Shown in pieces: positions 16,743 through 24,759 of a DNA stretch of 35,113 nucleotides. Position 1 is the stretch's first letter. Each line of letters begins with the position of its first letter. Both the position numbers and the translations under genes were made by a program. The notes beneath the pieces were generated by a model. It saw only the letters and a program-made list of their open reading frames with translations. It searched no databases and had not been told where the DNA came from. The DNA comes from Candidatus Cloacimonadota bacterium. Its GTDB lineage: Bacteria; Cloacimonadota; Cloacimonadia; Cloacimonadales; Cloacimonadaceae. The stretch lies in assembly GCA_020532515.1 (NCBI GenBank), contig JAJBAY010000013.1:1-35113 (forward strand). Direction: 5' to 3'.

Positions 16743-17216
16743 TTAGTTCCCCGCCCTGACGTAGAAGTCTTCACGCATTTCCACATATTGGGTTTTATCG
16801 GTAAGGGGGTCTTTCCATTCTATCCTAGATGTGACCTGGGTATAGGGGTACTGATTGGAGCCCATTAGTTCAGATTGGCGAATGGCACTGACACTTTGCA
16901 TGCCGATCAGAGGCTCGCCTTTTTTTATCATATCGATTACCACTTCTCTACCGCTGAAGGGGCTGAATTCAAGATCGTTACGGTTTGCATGGTACTTGTT
17001 TATAAAATACTGCTTATCCAATTCGCCGGTAGCCAACAAAGTGGCGGCTCTCATACGGTAGTTGAGCACAGTTTGTTTTTCCGCGTATTGAATTCCTATA
17101 TATATTGTGATCACCAAGACGGACAAAACTGCCACGGTAACCAGCACTTCTAAAAGGGTGACCCCCCGCTCATTATCGAGCAGGCAGGTATTGTCATGTA
17201 AAAAGCGGGGTGTCAT
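16743..17216 (-). CDS. Type IV prepilin-like protein (minor pilin, PilV-like)
   Basis: A 157-aa prepilin. The start at 17216 is chosen because upstream codons fall inside pilT, and AAGGGA lies about 9 bases before it. The leader is long (18 residues, ending in ERG) and is followed by VTLLEVLVTVAVLSVLVI, with Glu at mature position 5. A globular domain with EMREDFYVRAGN at the end follows. It overlaps no gene but starts 13 bases after the pilT stop. Confidence 0.78.
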   Translation of the reverse strand: MTPRFLHDNTCLLDNERGVTLLEVLVTVAVLSVLVITIYIGIQYAEKQTVLNYRMRAATLLATGELDKQYFINKYHANRNDLEFSPFSGREVVIDMIKKGEPLIGMQSVSAIRQSELMGSNQYPYTQVTSRIEWKDPLTDKTQYVEMREDFYVRAGN

Positions 17217-17229
17217 CTTAAACCATCCC

Positions 17230-18285
17230 TTAGAAACCAGCGCCACTGGCAAAGAGTTTCGGATTTTCTGCCACTTCTTCAGCAACGGTACGTTCCACGT
17301 AGTTATTCATTACGAGATTATACAAAGACTGATCTTTGGTCTGCATTCCTTCTTTGGTAGAAGACTGAATGATAGACGGAATCTGATAGGTCTTTTCTTC
17401 GCGGATTAGGTTTCGGACGGCAGCGTTTGCCAGCATGATTTCCACGGCTGGGACGCGGCCTTTACCGTCTTTGGTAGGCAGCAGAGTTTGTGAGATTACT
17501 GCTTCCAGAGATTCTGAAAGCATGCTCCGCACCTGTTGTTGCTGTTCTTTGGGGAACATATCGATCACGCGATCGATAGATTTTGTGCAACTTCCGGTAT
17601 GCAGAGTAGCGAAAACAAGGTGACCTGTTTCTGCAGCTGTCAACGCAAGTGACACGGTCTCCAGGTCACGCATCTCACCCACCAGGATCACGTCTGGGTC
17701 CTGCCGCAGTGCACTTCTCAGTGCGGCGGTGAAGCTCCAGGTATCATGGCCCAGCTCACGCTGGTTGATGAGGCTATTCTTACTACGGTGTACAAATTCA
17801 ATGGGGTCTTCCACAGTGATGATATGGCAAAAACGGTTGTCATTGATACTGTCAATCATAGTCGCCAGGGTTGTGGATTTTCCGCTTCCGGTGGGTCCTG
17901 TTACCAGGATGAGTCCCTTTTCCTTTCTGGTAAGACGTTTGAGTACCTCGGGCAATCGCAGCTCTTCGTAAGACATGATCTCATTTGGGATCACACGAAA
18001 AGCGGCAGAGATGCCGTTGATCTGATGATAAGCATTAACACGGAAACGTACATCGGTCGAAAGCTTGGTGGAAAAGTCAATTTCCAGATTCTTGCGAAAC
18101 AGTTCCTGTTGCACTTCATTCATCACACCATAGACGAGGTTCTCTACGTCTTCCGGAGATAAGACCGGAAGGTTGAGTCTTTTCATCTTGCCATTGACTC
18201 GCACCATGGGGTGCGAGCCTGCAGCAACGTGAAGGTCGGACGCTCCCGCCTCAGCGGTAAAGCGCAGTAGTTCGTGAATTGTCAA
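17230..18285 (-). CDS. pilT: Type IV pilus retraction ATPase PilT
   Basis: A 351-aa hexameric ATPase that powers pilus retraction. It has the PilT N-terminal domain with SDLHVAAG, Walker A GPTGSGKS (130-137), the aspartate box TVEDPIEF, Walker B around DPDVILVGEMRD, the His box TGHLVFATLHT and, near residue 300, AVRNLIRE, the PilT-specific motif needed for retraction. It lacks the CxxC zinc module of PilB. The start codon is TTG at 18285, with GGAGG 8 bases upstream and no ATG alternative nearby. It lies 18 bases after pilA. Its place immediately after the pilin is unusual but supports co-expression. Confidence 0.95.
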   Translation of the reverse strand: MTIHELLRFTAEAGASDLHVAAGSHPMVRVNGKMKRLNLPVLSPEDVENLVYGVMNEVQQELFRKNLEIDFSTKLSTDVRFRVNAYHQINGISAAFRVIPNEIMSYEELRLPEVLKRLTRKEKGLILVTGPTGSGKSTTLATMIDSINDNRFCHIITVEDPIEFVHRSKNSLINQRELGHDTWSFTAALRSALRQDPDVILVGEMRDLETVSLALTAAETGHLVFATLHTGSCTKSIDRVIDMFPKEQQQQVRSMLSESLEAVISQTLLPTKDGKGRVPAVEIMLANAAVRNLIREEKTYQIPSIIQSSTKEGMQTKDQSLYNLVMNNYVERTVAEEVAENPKLFASGAGF

Positions 18286-18303
18286 AGTACCGTCCTCCCT
18301 TAA

Positions 18304-18741
18304 TTAGTCGGTCTCCAGTCCTCCGGAGTCAGGATTGGTCCAGGTGTCGATGCCGTAACCATGATATTTAGCTTCCGGAACGTCATACCATACCTGTTTA
18401 CCTTCGCCACCGGCGAATTCCTGTGTGGAGGTTGCAATATACTTATTAGGGGGATTTCCTACTACTTCAAATTTCCAATTCTTACGTGTAGCCTCACCCA
18501 AGCTGGCTTCTCTTTGAGCCATTTCGAGAGAGAAACCATCGGTGGAACCGTTTGTCTGTAAGTAGATGTCATAAGCTTTGCGGATGGTAGAAATAGCCGT
18601 TTGGGCTTCTGTGCTACGGGATTTCTCCACATAACGCAAATAACGTGGTACCGCAATCGCTGCCAGAATGGCGACGATGATAACTACCACCAACACTTCG
18701 ATAAGGGTGAAACCCTTTTGGTTTTTCAGTTTTCTGAGCAT
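18304..18741 (-). CDS. pilA: Major type IV pilin PilA
   Basis: A 145-aa prepilin. The leader MLRKLKNQKG is cleaved before FTLIEVLVVVIIVAILAAIA, with Glu at mature position 5 and the following long hydrophobic alpha helix ending near residue 35. The globular part is about 100 residues and contains no cysteine pair, so it lacks the C-terminal disulphide loop of neisserial pilins. An AGGAGG binding site lies 8 bases upstream. It is the first gene of the locus, with a sigma54-type promoter 48-64 bases before the start. Confidence 0.93.
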   Translation of the reverse strand: MLRKLKNQKGFTLIEVLVVVIIVAILAAIAVPRYLRYVEKSRSTEAQTAISTIRKAYDIYLQTNGSTDGFSLEMAQREASLGEATRKNWKFEVVGNPPNKYIATSTQEFAGGEGKQVWYDVPEAKYHGYGIDTWTNPDSGGLETD

Positions 18742-18788
18742 TTTTTGTATCCTCCTGGGGGATCGTTTTTTTTATACTTGTCCATACA

Positions 18789-18805
18789 TGCACGATGTGT
18801 GCCAA
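18789..18805 (-). promoter_or_regulatory. Probable sigma54 (RpoN) -24/-12 promoter of pilA
   Basis: Reading the minus strand, TTGGCAC ends at 18799, then five bases, then GTGCA (18793-18789). This matches TGGCAC-N5-TTGC with one mismatch. The invariant GG and GC are spaced exactly 10 bases apart. Transcription would start near 18778, leaving about 37 bases before the pilA ATG, with an AGGAGG site in between. pilA is sigma54-dependent in several other bacteria, for example Pseudomonas. Confidence 0.7.
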
Positions 18806-19065
18806 ATTCTGATGAAAAGCACCTTTCTTGTTTGGAAAGCTTTATTTCCTTGCTGATTATTTCCAGCGGTGGCACTCTATTCTATCAAAGTCAAAATACA
18901 ATTTCTCAAATCCTTAGGTCTGTTTAGCCATTTTGAGTTAAGGTCTTGCTGTAGTTTTTTTACTTAATATACATGTTTTATAAACTGTGACTGTTCGTCA
19001 AGAAAAATGTTCTGAATTGACGTTTTTCTTTTTTTGGCGGTCTCTGAATTAAGTAAAGGTATAAA

Positions 19066-19350
19066 ATGTGACACGGGTTTGTCCCGCTAAAATCCCCCTT
19101 TAAGGATCCTGGTCCGCGACCGCGCCTTCAACTCTACTTTAACGGAGTTTCGACTGGAGCTGACTTGAAACCTCGAGTCCTCGAGGCGATGACCAGTTAA
19201 TACCAAGTCTAAGGAAAGAGGATGCCTGCTGCCGCCACTTAAGATGGCAGGAATCTATAGCAAATGAACATGCATCAAAAAGTTCTAAAATCAGCTCTGA
19301 TGGTCAAGGCAGACTAAGGCTCGGACCATTTAACTTATAAAAGTCTTGAC
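19066..19350 (+). ncRNA. Possible structured RNA or long leader, family unknown
   Basis: A G+C-richer island inside AT-rich spacer. TGGTCCG (19110-19116) can pair with CGGACCA (19322-19328), closing about 205 bases. Inside are hairpins AACTC/GAGTT (19130-19149), CCTCGA/TCGAGG (19171-19186), CTGCC/GGCAG (19229-19250) and ATCA/TGAT (19290-19301). A TATAAA box precedes it at 19060-19065, but without a good -35. I could not match it to tmRNA, RNase P, 6S, SRP or a known riboswitch. The strand is assumed from the downstream + strand gene. Confidence 0.3.
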
Positions 19351-19383
19351 GCATTAAGCAAACTACGTTTTTTGTCATCATCA

Positions 19384-19389
19384 TATAAT
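19384..19389 (+). promoter_or_regulatory. Candidate -10 box upstream of the PpiC-type isomerase gene
   Basis: A perfect TATAAT lies 27 bases before the start codon, but no matching -35 sequence is seen at 16-18 bases upstream. The GGAG ribosome binding site is at 19407-19410. Confidence 0.4.
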
Positions 19390-19416
19390 TATTTAAGTTA
19401 AGACAAGGAGCATAGA

Positions 19417-21447
19417 ATGTCAAGACCAACACAGAAACTCTTAATTATCAGCATTATGCTGTTTATCGCCGCGATGGCCTTTGCCAAAGATGCGGCTCCC
19501 AAAGTAGTGAGCAATTCAAACTTGTTGGAAGAAACCGACATCTTGGCAGAATACGATGGCGGTAAGATCTTAAGAGCAGACCTGCAGGAAAAAATATCAA
19601 AGATACCGGCGGCCCATCAAGCCCGGTTTCATACCATGGAAGGTCAATTGCAGATATTGGATATCATGTGTACTGAGGAAGTATTTTATCAAAAAGCCAA
19701 AGCCCTTGGCCTTGATAAAAGCCCCGAGATGCTGGAGCGGCTGGATGATCTGGAAAGACGTTTTTATCTTCAGGAATACTACAAACGTAATGTAACCGAT
19801 GTGGTGAATATCACAGAAGCAGATCTTGAAGATTATTACGCAGAAAATCTGAAGTCCTTTTATATGAACCCCAATATCACCATAGAGTACATTCAAACTG
19901 CCACAGAAGAGGACGCGCTCGCTGCCATCGCAGAATTGACAGCAGGAGCCAGCTTTGCCGCAGTTTCTGATAAATACAACCAAAACACCTATGCCCTGGG
20001 CCTGAAAGGTAAGATCAAAAACATCCGCCTGAACGGCAATATCCCCGGAGTGGGCAGTGACCATGTGCTGGAAGAATACATCAGCCAAAGCTCCGTAGAT
20101 CTCCAGAAGATCAATGGCCCTTATCAGACCGATATGGGCTGGCACATCTTTCGCACCACTGATATTGCACCGGGACGCCAAAAAGAATACCTGGAAGTAA
20201 AACCGGAGATCGAACAGCGCATCCGCCCCATCAAAGAGCGTGAAAAGTTGGAAACTATCCGCGAAACCCTCAAGCAGAAGTATAACGTGCAAATCCATGA
20301 CGGAATCGCCGCCTCTATTGATCTGCAAAACCGTAAAAACAATGCAGAGACCATGTACAACGTGGTGGTACATTCCCCCAATGAAGAACTGATCTATACC
20401 ATCGAAGACATCCTGATGGCCTTTGATAAAGTCAGTCCTCAAGAGCAGATGTTTTACATCAAGGGTGAAGGTGCCAAAGCCTTTATCGATCAACTGCTGA
20501 TCCAGGACCTCTTTCATCTCGAAGGCAAAAATATGGGATACGCAAAGTATTTCCAGGATAATGAAGACTACAAGATGATGCGGCACAATTACATCCTGCG
20601 CGGTACCTTTGAGAAATTGGTGTTGGAAGGCATCGAAATAACTGATGAAGAAGTCGCCGAACGCTACGAGCTGGATAAAGAGAAATATGTTCAACCTGCG
20701 AATCGCAGCATCCAAGTGCTCTTTTTTGATGATATGAAAACTGCCAATAAAGCCCGGAGCAAATTCAGATCTGCCCACAAGAAGAACAATGAAAAAGCCA
20801 TGACCAAAGTGATCGATAAATACTCTACCAGACCCACTAAGTCCATCTATGAAAACCAATACGATAACGGCGTGGTCACAGGTCTGGTACAAGACGCAGC
20901 TTTTTCAAAGCGCATTTGGGACAACCCGGTGGGTCACCTTTCTGAGGTCTTCACCGCTTCCAATGGCGATATTGTCTTTTTCCGCACGATCTCCGAAATC
21001 CCCAAATCCTACCGGCCTTCAGTGGAAGTGGAACCCCGCATCTATGGCGCCATTAAACAAGAAAAGGAAAAAAACAAACAGGATGCGGTGGCCGAAGAGC
21101 TCTTTGTGGAATTTAACCTGATCAAATACCCGGAGCGCATCAAGCTCACTGTGAGCGCCGAGCAACTCTTTGAATATGCCGATAACGCAGCCCGAAACCG
21201 CAATTACAAAGATGCCATTACGTTCTACGATCAGATAGTGCAAAACTATGATAACGGTGTGGATGACTACAAAGCCTACTTTATGAAGGCTTTCCTGGTC
21301 GCCGAAGAATTGAATGACGCAGATCAGGCTCTGGAACTCTTTAAAAGCTTCCTGCTACGCTTCCCCGAAGGCGACCTGCATGAATCTGCCCGCTTTATGA
21401 TCGATAGCCTCGAGGGTAATCTCGACGGCTTTGAAAACTTTGAATAA
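19417..21447 (+). CDS. Periplasmic PpiC-type (parvulin) peptidyl-prolyl isomerase with TPR-like C-terminus
   Basis: A 676-aa exported folding factor of the SurA/PrsA/PpiD type. The signal peptide is residues 1-23, ending AMAFA. A SurA_N-like helical region with ILDIMCTEEVFYQKAKALG follows. A parvulin-like domain spans about 145-265 (IEYIQT, TDMGWHIFRT) and a second, diverged one about 410-530 (IQVLFFDD, GDIVFFRTISE). The C-terminal 110 residues form TPR-like helices (AARNRNYKDAITFYDQIVQNY). It may help fold or insert outer-membrane proteins. GGAG sits 6 bases before the ATG. The gene stands alone, divergent from pilA, and ends at a strong terminator. Catalytic residues of the parvulin domains are not obviously conserved, so it may be mainly a chaperone. 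Confidence 0.82.
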   Translation: MSRPTQKLLIISIMLFIAAMAFAKDAAPKVVSNSNLLEETDILAEYDGGKILRADLQEKISKIPAAHQARFHTMEGQLQILDIMCTEEVFYQKAKALGLDKSPEMLERLDDLERRFYLQEYYKRNVTDVVNITEADLEDYYAENLKSFYMNPNITIEYIQTATEEDALAAIAELTAGASFAAVSDKYNQNTYALGLKGKIKNIRLNGNIPGVGSDHVLEEYISQSSVDLQKINGPYQTDMGWHIFRTTDIAPGRQKEYLEVKPEIEQRIRPIKEREKLETIRETLKQKYNVQIHDGIAASIDLQNRKNNAETMYNVVVHSPNEELIYTIEDILMAFDKVSPQEQMFYIKGEGAKAFIDQLLIQDLFHLEGKNMGYAKYFQDNEDYKMMRHNYILRGTFEKLVLEGIEITDEEVAERYELDKEKYVQPANRSIQVLFFDDMKTANKARSKFRSAHKKNNEKAMTKVIDKYSTRPTKSIYENQYDNGVVTGLVQDAAFSKRIWDNPVGHLSEVFTASNGDIVFFRTISEIPKSYRPSVEVEPRIYGAIKQEKEKNKQDAVAEELFVEFNLIKYPERIKLTVSAEQLFEYADNAARNRNYKDAITFYDQIVQNYDNGVDDYKAYFMKAFLVAEELNDADQALELFKSFLLRFPEGDLHESARFMIDSLEGNLDGFENFE

Positions 21448-21490
21448 ACACCACGCAGATAGATAGTCTGCCTCAGATATAGTAAAGAGC

Positions 21491-21540
21491 TGTCCCAAAA
21501 CTCTTGGGTTATCCGGAGTTTTGGGACATGTTCTTTTATG
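21491..21540 (+). terminator. Rho-independent terminator after the isomerase gene
   Basis: A perfect 13-bp stem: TGTCCCAAAACTC (21491-21503) and GAGTTTTGGGACA (21516-21528), loop 12 bases, then TGTTCTTTTATG. It lies 43 bases after the stop codon. It may act on both strands, since the batE operon converges here. Confidence 0.85.
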
Positions 21541-21646
21541 GGGATAAACGCTTCGTAAAGCTGGCTTTAGCTGGCCGTAGCACTGTCTTCAGACGGTGCG
21601 TGACTACAGAAAATAGCAAAAGATGAATGTGAAGCTTGCCCCCTAC

Positions 21647-21700
21647 TTTGTATCAAGGCCTTCAGCCTCGCTCGACACGCGAGATATCGAATCCAGCCCG
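21647..21700. repeat. Short REP-like intergenic repeat, copy 2
   Basis: It corresponds to 4361-4414, sharing CAAGGCCT, CGCGAGA and AATCCAGC in order. It sits between the terminator and the batE stop codon, the only other content of the 267-base gap 21448-21714 apart from an imperfect hairpin at about 21578-21596 (GCAC...GTGC). Confidence 0.4.
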
Positions 21701-21714
21701 CGCCTCCTAACCTG

Positions 21715-22419
21715 CTATGGCGCTACCCTCTTGATAGCCTCATTCTCGATCCACCCGCTGATGCCATTCGGCAGACGCACCAGACTCCAACCCTGCCTGC
21801 TCTCTTCCACTACGAGGACCAGAGCTTCATGGATCACAGCCACCCTGCTCGCCTTAGATTCTGCTTCTGCTCTCAGCTCTGCCTGGCTCAGGATCAGTAC
21901 TGCTTTGCTGTTGTGGGCCTGGCGATAGGCCTTGACTCCCAAAAAAGTGCTTGAACTCAAGAGCAGGAAAAGGCAGATGCCAAAGATCAGGCTGGGCAAT
22001 CCCCGCTCTTTATCAAAATCGTAATTGAGGAGCCAGGAAAGGCTAAGCGCACTCAGCAGCAGCAGGATCAGGGTAAGGATCGCCATTCGGTTCAGATTCA
22101 GGTAGTCATAGATTTCCCAGAATATCCTCAGCAAAAAGAGGTGCTGCGGATATAGATCACGATCCTGCGATAGTGCTATCACATACTCTAAGTTTTCCTT
22201 GGCCAGTTTGTGTGCCGAATCCAGGTTTAGGGCTCTGAGGAAATACAGATTTGCCATGCCACTTTGCCCCAACTGCCAATAGGTAACGCCAAGATTGTAA
22301 TATAGATCTGCGTTTTGGAGGCCCTGCTCTTCCAGGGCTCTGAACTCGTCAAATTCACTGGCAGCAAGGCCGCTAAAGACCAGGATGGATAAGATCAGGA
22401 TGGTCCAGATCGCTTTCAT
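21715..22419 (-). CDS. batE: BatE-like protein: TPR, two membrane helices, SH3-like domain
   Basis: A 234-aa membrane protein ending the Bat operon. The signal peptide (1-20) is followed by TPR helices (NADLYYNLGVTYWQLGQSGMANLYFLRAL), two membrane segments (about 112-132 and 145-165), and a C-terminal SH3-like domain with EALVLVVEESRQGWSLVRLPNGISGWI. TPR plus SH3 is the usual BatE architecture; BatE is thought to scaffold the BatA/BatB complex in the periplasm. The start overlaps the batD stop (ATGA, 22416-22419). Confidence 0.85.
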   Translation of the reverse strand: MKAIWTILILSILVFSGLAASEFDEFRALEEQGLQNADLYYNLGVTYWQLGQSGMANLYFLRALNLDSAHKLAKENLEYVIALSQDRDLYPQHLFLLRIFWEIYDYLNLNRMAILTLILLLLSALSLSWLLNYDFDKERGLPSLIFGICLFLLLSSSTFLGVKAYRQAHNSKAVLILSQAELRAEAESKASRVAVIHEALVLVVEESRQGWSLVRLPNGISGWIENEAIKRVAP

Positions 22420-24173
22420 TTGGTATGTCCTTTTTTGCTGAAGGCAAACACTATGCGCCTGAGCTGCTGATAGTCTTCCATAAGGTTTGCGGCATCTCTT
22501 TTGTCTGGACTAAAGCGCTGTCTCTCACAGAGCTCGATGAAGGAGTTCATCTCTGTAATCAGCTCTGCGGGAATATTCTTCTGCTCCAATTCAGCAATCT
22601 TTTCCAAAGTGGAAAGGCGAAGAGAAACCCCATACTTCTCAGATAAGTAACGCATCAAGCCATTTTCGGCCAGTGCATAAAAATCATCGGATAGCGCTTT
22701 GGCAGCTTCCGAGGCTTCATCGAGGTACTTCTTCAGAGCTTTATCTGCCCTCATTTGATTGTACTCTTCAGGATTTCTGCGCTTTTTGGCTTTTTGCCAG
22801 GCTATATATGCAGAAAAGATGGTGCCCGCCAGGATGATCGCGACAAGCAGCCAATACCAGATTTGTTTGAGAAAATTACGATAAGCCGGATAGCTGTGGC
22901 GGGAAAGCAGGGGCCTGATGTTCTGGGGTTTACCGGATTCTAAAAGTGAGGAAAAATAGCTGACTACACTGGCGCCTTTTACCTGAATCTCGCGCTCTTT
23001 GCTGGCAAATTTGCGATAGACCCCAAGATCGGGATCAAACCAGCTAAAGCTCAGTGAGGGAAGCGTGTACTTGCCCTTGTCTTTGGGGATAATAGTGTAA
23101 TACAAGGTGCGGCTGCCTTCCACTCCGGCATTCAGGCGGTCTATGGCCATGGGGGAGGAGATCTGAGCGCTGCTTTCGGGAAATTGCGGGTGAGCAAACT
23201 GGTTGAAATTACCCCGCCCTGCGATGCGCAAACTAAAGGTGACGGCTTCACCAAGACTGATGGACTCTGCACTGAGCTTGTCCGAGACTTCAAAGCTGCC
23301 CACTGCACCGCCAAAGTTGGTTGGGACATTGTGTTTGGGCAAAGGCAGCACTTCCAGCCAGGCCGGCACAGAGCTCACCCTCTGGCTCAAATAGCCAAAT
23401 TCATAGATGCGCGCTTGTCCATGAACCAGAGGAGCCTGCAATTCTCCCGTCTCATTGGGCAGGAGCATGAGGCGCTTGATCAAAGCCCTTTGGAGTCTTT
23501 GGCCATTAAGGTTTACCGTTTCATACTCAAGCGTGGTGGGCGAATCGTAATCGCTCTTGCCATAACCGGGGAAGTCTTTCTCGCCTTCGAGATTGAAGGA
23601 GCGCACCATCTGATCTGTGTAAAGGTAATAGGAAACCACCGCCGGCTGGCCTCTATATACTTTTTGACGCGCTGGATAGGCCCGGATCATGGTGGAGCCT
23701 TCAATACGGCTGGCAGACCAGGGTAAATCCGGATCGTCAAAATCAAAGCCGGGCGCAATGCCAGGACTGCTTTGAGGCGGGGAGCTAGGGGAAGATTTCA
23801 CCACTGTCACATCGATTGCAGGACTACTGTAAACTTTGTTACCAATCCTTACTGCTTGGGCCGGGATCGTGATACTGCCCTCTCGCTGAGGGATGTAGTA
23901 ATAAATATAAGTGCGCACATGCTGGGTGTCAACTTTGAAGCCACTCAAGGTGGTGGAGCTGCGAGAAGTGCTGCGCATATTGACAAAGGAAAAGAGCTCA
24001 AAGCTGGGCGGGCTGGGCTCGGATATGCTGATGTTGCTATCGCTTTTGATCTCAAGAGTGTACTCCAGCCGGTCGGCCAGAGAAAGCCGGTTTTTGTTCA
24101 CCGAGGCCGTCACCGATATAGCCATCAGGATTATCGGCAAAAACATGACTGTCAAAAGCAGGTATCTTTTCAT
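22416..24173 (-). CDS. batD: BatD, periplasmic membrane-anchored oxygen-tolerance protein
   Basis: A 585-aa protein of the BatD family. The start at 24173 lies one base after the batC stop. The frame runs open 79 codons further upstream but there it is antiparallel-frame shadow of batC. A signal peptide (1-20) is followed by a long beta-rich domain with SLADRLEYTLEIKSDSNISISEP and RVSSVPAWLEVLPLP, typical of BatD. One membrane helix lies near residues 430-455 (IWYWLLVAIILAGTIFSAYIA), and then a cytoplasmic helical tail. The protein is thought to assemble with BatA/B on the periplasmic side. It overlaps batE by four bases. Confidence 0.9.
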   Translation of the reverse strand: MKRYLLLTVMFLPIILMAISVTASVNKNRLSLADRLEYTLEIKSDSNISISEPSPPSFELFSFVNMRSTSRSSTTLSGFKVDTQHVRTYIYYYIPQREGSITIPAQAVRIGNKVYSSPAIDVTVVKSSPSSPPQSSPGIAPGFDFDDPDLPWSASRIEGSTMIRAYPARQKVYRGQPAVVSYYLYTDQMVRSFNLEGEKDFPGYGKSDYDSPTTLEYETVNLNGQRLQRALIKRLMLLPNETGELQAPLVHGQARIYEFGYLSQRVSSVPAWLEVLPLPKHNVPTNFGGAVGSFEVSDKLSAESISLGEAVTFSLRIAGRGNFNQFAHPQFPESSAQISSPMAIDRLNAGVEGSRTLYYTIIPKDKGKYTLPSLSFSWFDPDLGVYRKFASKEREIQVKGASVVSYFSSLLESGKPQNIRPLLSRHSYPAYRNFLKQIWYWLLVAIILAGTIFSAYIAWQKAKKRRNPEEYNQMRADKALKKYLDEASEAAKALSDDFYALAENGLMRYLSEKYGVSLRLSTLEKIAELEQKNIPAELITEMNSFIELCERQRFSPDKRDAANLMEDYQQLRRIVFAFSKKGHTK

Positions 24174-24174
24174 C

Positions 24175-24759
24175 TTACCACCAATTTTGGGTTTTAGGCG
24201 GGGTCTTGTCGTTCTGGTTTTTACGGTCCCGAGCCTCCAGATTGTCCAAAGCTTCGAGGATATTGCGCACTTCCTCTTCATCCCGCTGTTCGTCTTCAGG
24301 CTCTGGTTCACTTTCGGGCGGGGGAGGATTTTCGTCCAGCTTTTTAAGTGCCAGCTCCAGATTCGCCTTGCAATCTTCGTCGGTGGGGTCACCCAGGAGC
24401 GCCTGCTCATAGCTCTTTACCGCAGCTTCATAATCCTCTTTCTGATAGGCGATATTGCCCCGGTCATAATGCAGTGCTGCAGCATCGGAATCCTTCGTCA
24501 AAGCTTCTTCCGAGGCAGCTTCAGCTTCGGCAAAATTACCCTGTTTATAGCGGGACTTGGCCAGATTGCCGGCTGCTACGGCGCCACCATCTTCCTGATT
24601 GCGGGCAAAGAGCTTTTCGGCGTTTTCATAACGCTTGAGATTCAGCAGCTCCCGTCCCAGACTATTACGGAAAACCTGGGGACGAAAGCCCAGCTCCAGG
24701 ATCAAAAGCAGCAGCAGGACAGCCAGAATGATGAGCAGAATCTTCTGTTTCCTGGTCAT
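24175..24759 (-). CDS. batC: BatC, membrane-anchored TPR protein
   Basis: A 194-aa protein with an N-terminal membrane segment (residues 6-24), three to four TPR-like helix pairs (NLKRYENAEKLFARNQ, KQGNFAEAEAASEEAL, QKEDYEAAVKSYEQALLGDP), and a highly acidic, proline-rich tail ending in W-W. An AGGAGG-like site (AAGGAGG) lies before the ATG, whose first bases overlap the batB stop codon (ATGA). It fits BatC, proposed to interact with BatB through its TPRs. Confidence 0.87.
   Translation of the reverse strand: MTRKQKILLIILAVLLLLLILELGFRPQVFRNSLGRELLNLKRYENAEKLFARNQEDGGAVAAGNLAKSRYKQGNFAEAEAASEEALTKDSDAAALHYDRGNIAYQKEDYEAAVKSYEQALLGDPTDEDCKANLELALKKLDENPPPPESEPEPEDEQRDEEEVRNILEALDNLEARDRKNQNDKTPPKTQNWW

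Larger units (their letters stand above)
18742..19416. other. 675-base divergent intergenic region between pilA and the PpiC-type isomerase gene
   Basis: No gene was found. The left part (18742-19060) is AT-rich and carries the pilA sigma54-type promoter; I see no other feature in 18810-19060. The right part (19066-19350) is richer in G and C and has several hairpins that could form a structured RNA. A TATAAT box lies at 19384-19389, just before the isomerase gene. Confidence 0.7.

Noticed and set aside
18866-18885. Second TGGCAC motif on the plus strand (possible sigma54 site)
   Set aside because: The -12 position lacks the required GC, so it does not fit the consensus.
19141-19160. Possible tmRNA start (GAGTTTCGACTGG resembles GGTTTCGAC)
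   Set aside because: No alanine-tRNA-like 3' end with CCA, no tag reading frame ending in Ala-Ala, and the paired 5'/3' ends do not fit.
19597-20892. Long open frame on the minus strand (431 codons)
   Set aside because: It lies entirely antisense to the isomerase gene, which has a signal peptide, ribosome binding site and recognisable domains. The minus-strand product is Phe-, Ile- and His-rich without any motif.
24174-24410. 79-codon upstream extension of batD
   Set aside because: The same DNA encodes the end of batC in another frame. BatD's signal peptide begins at 24173, one base after the batC stop.
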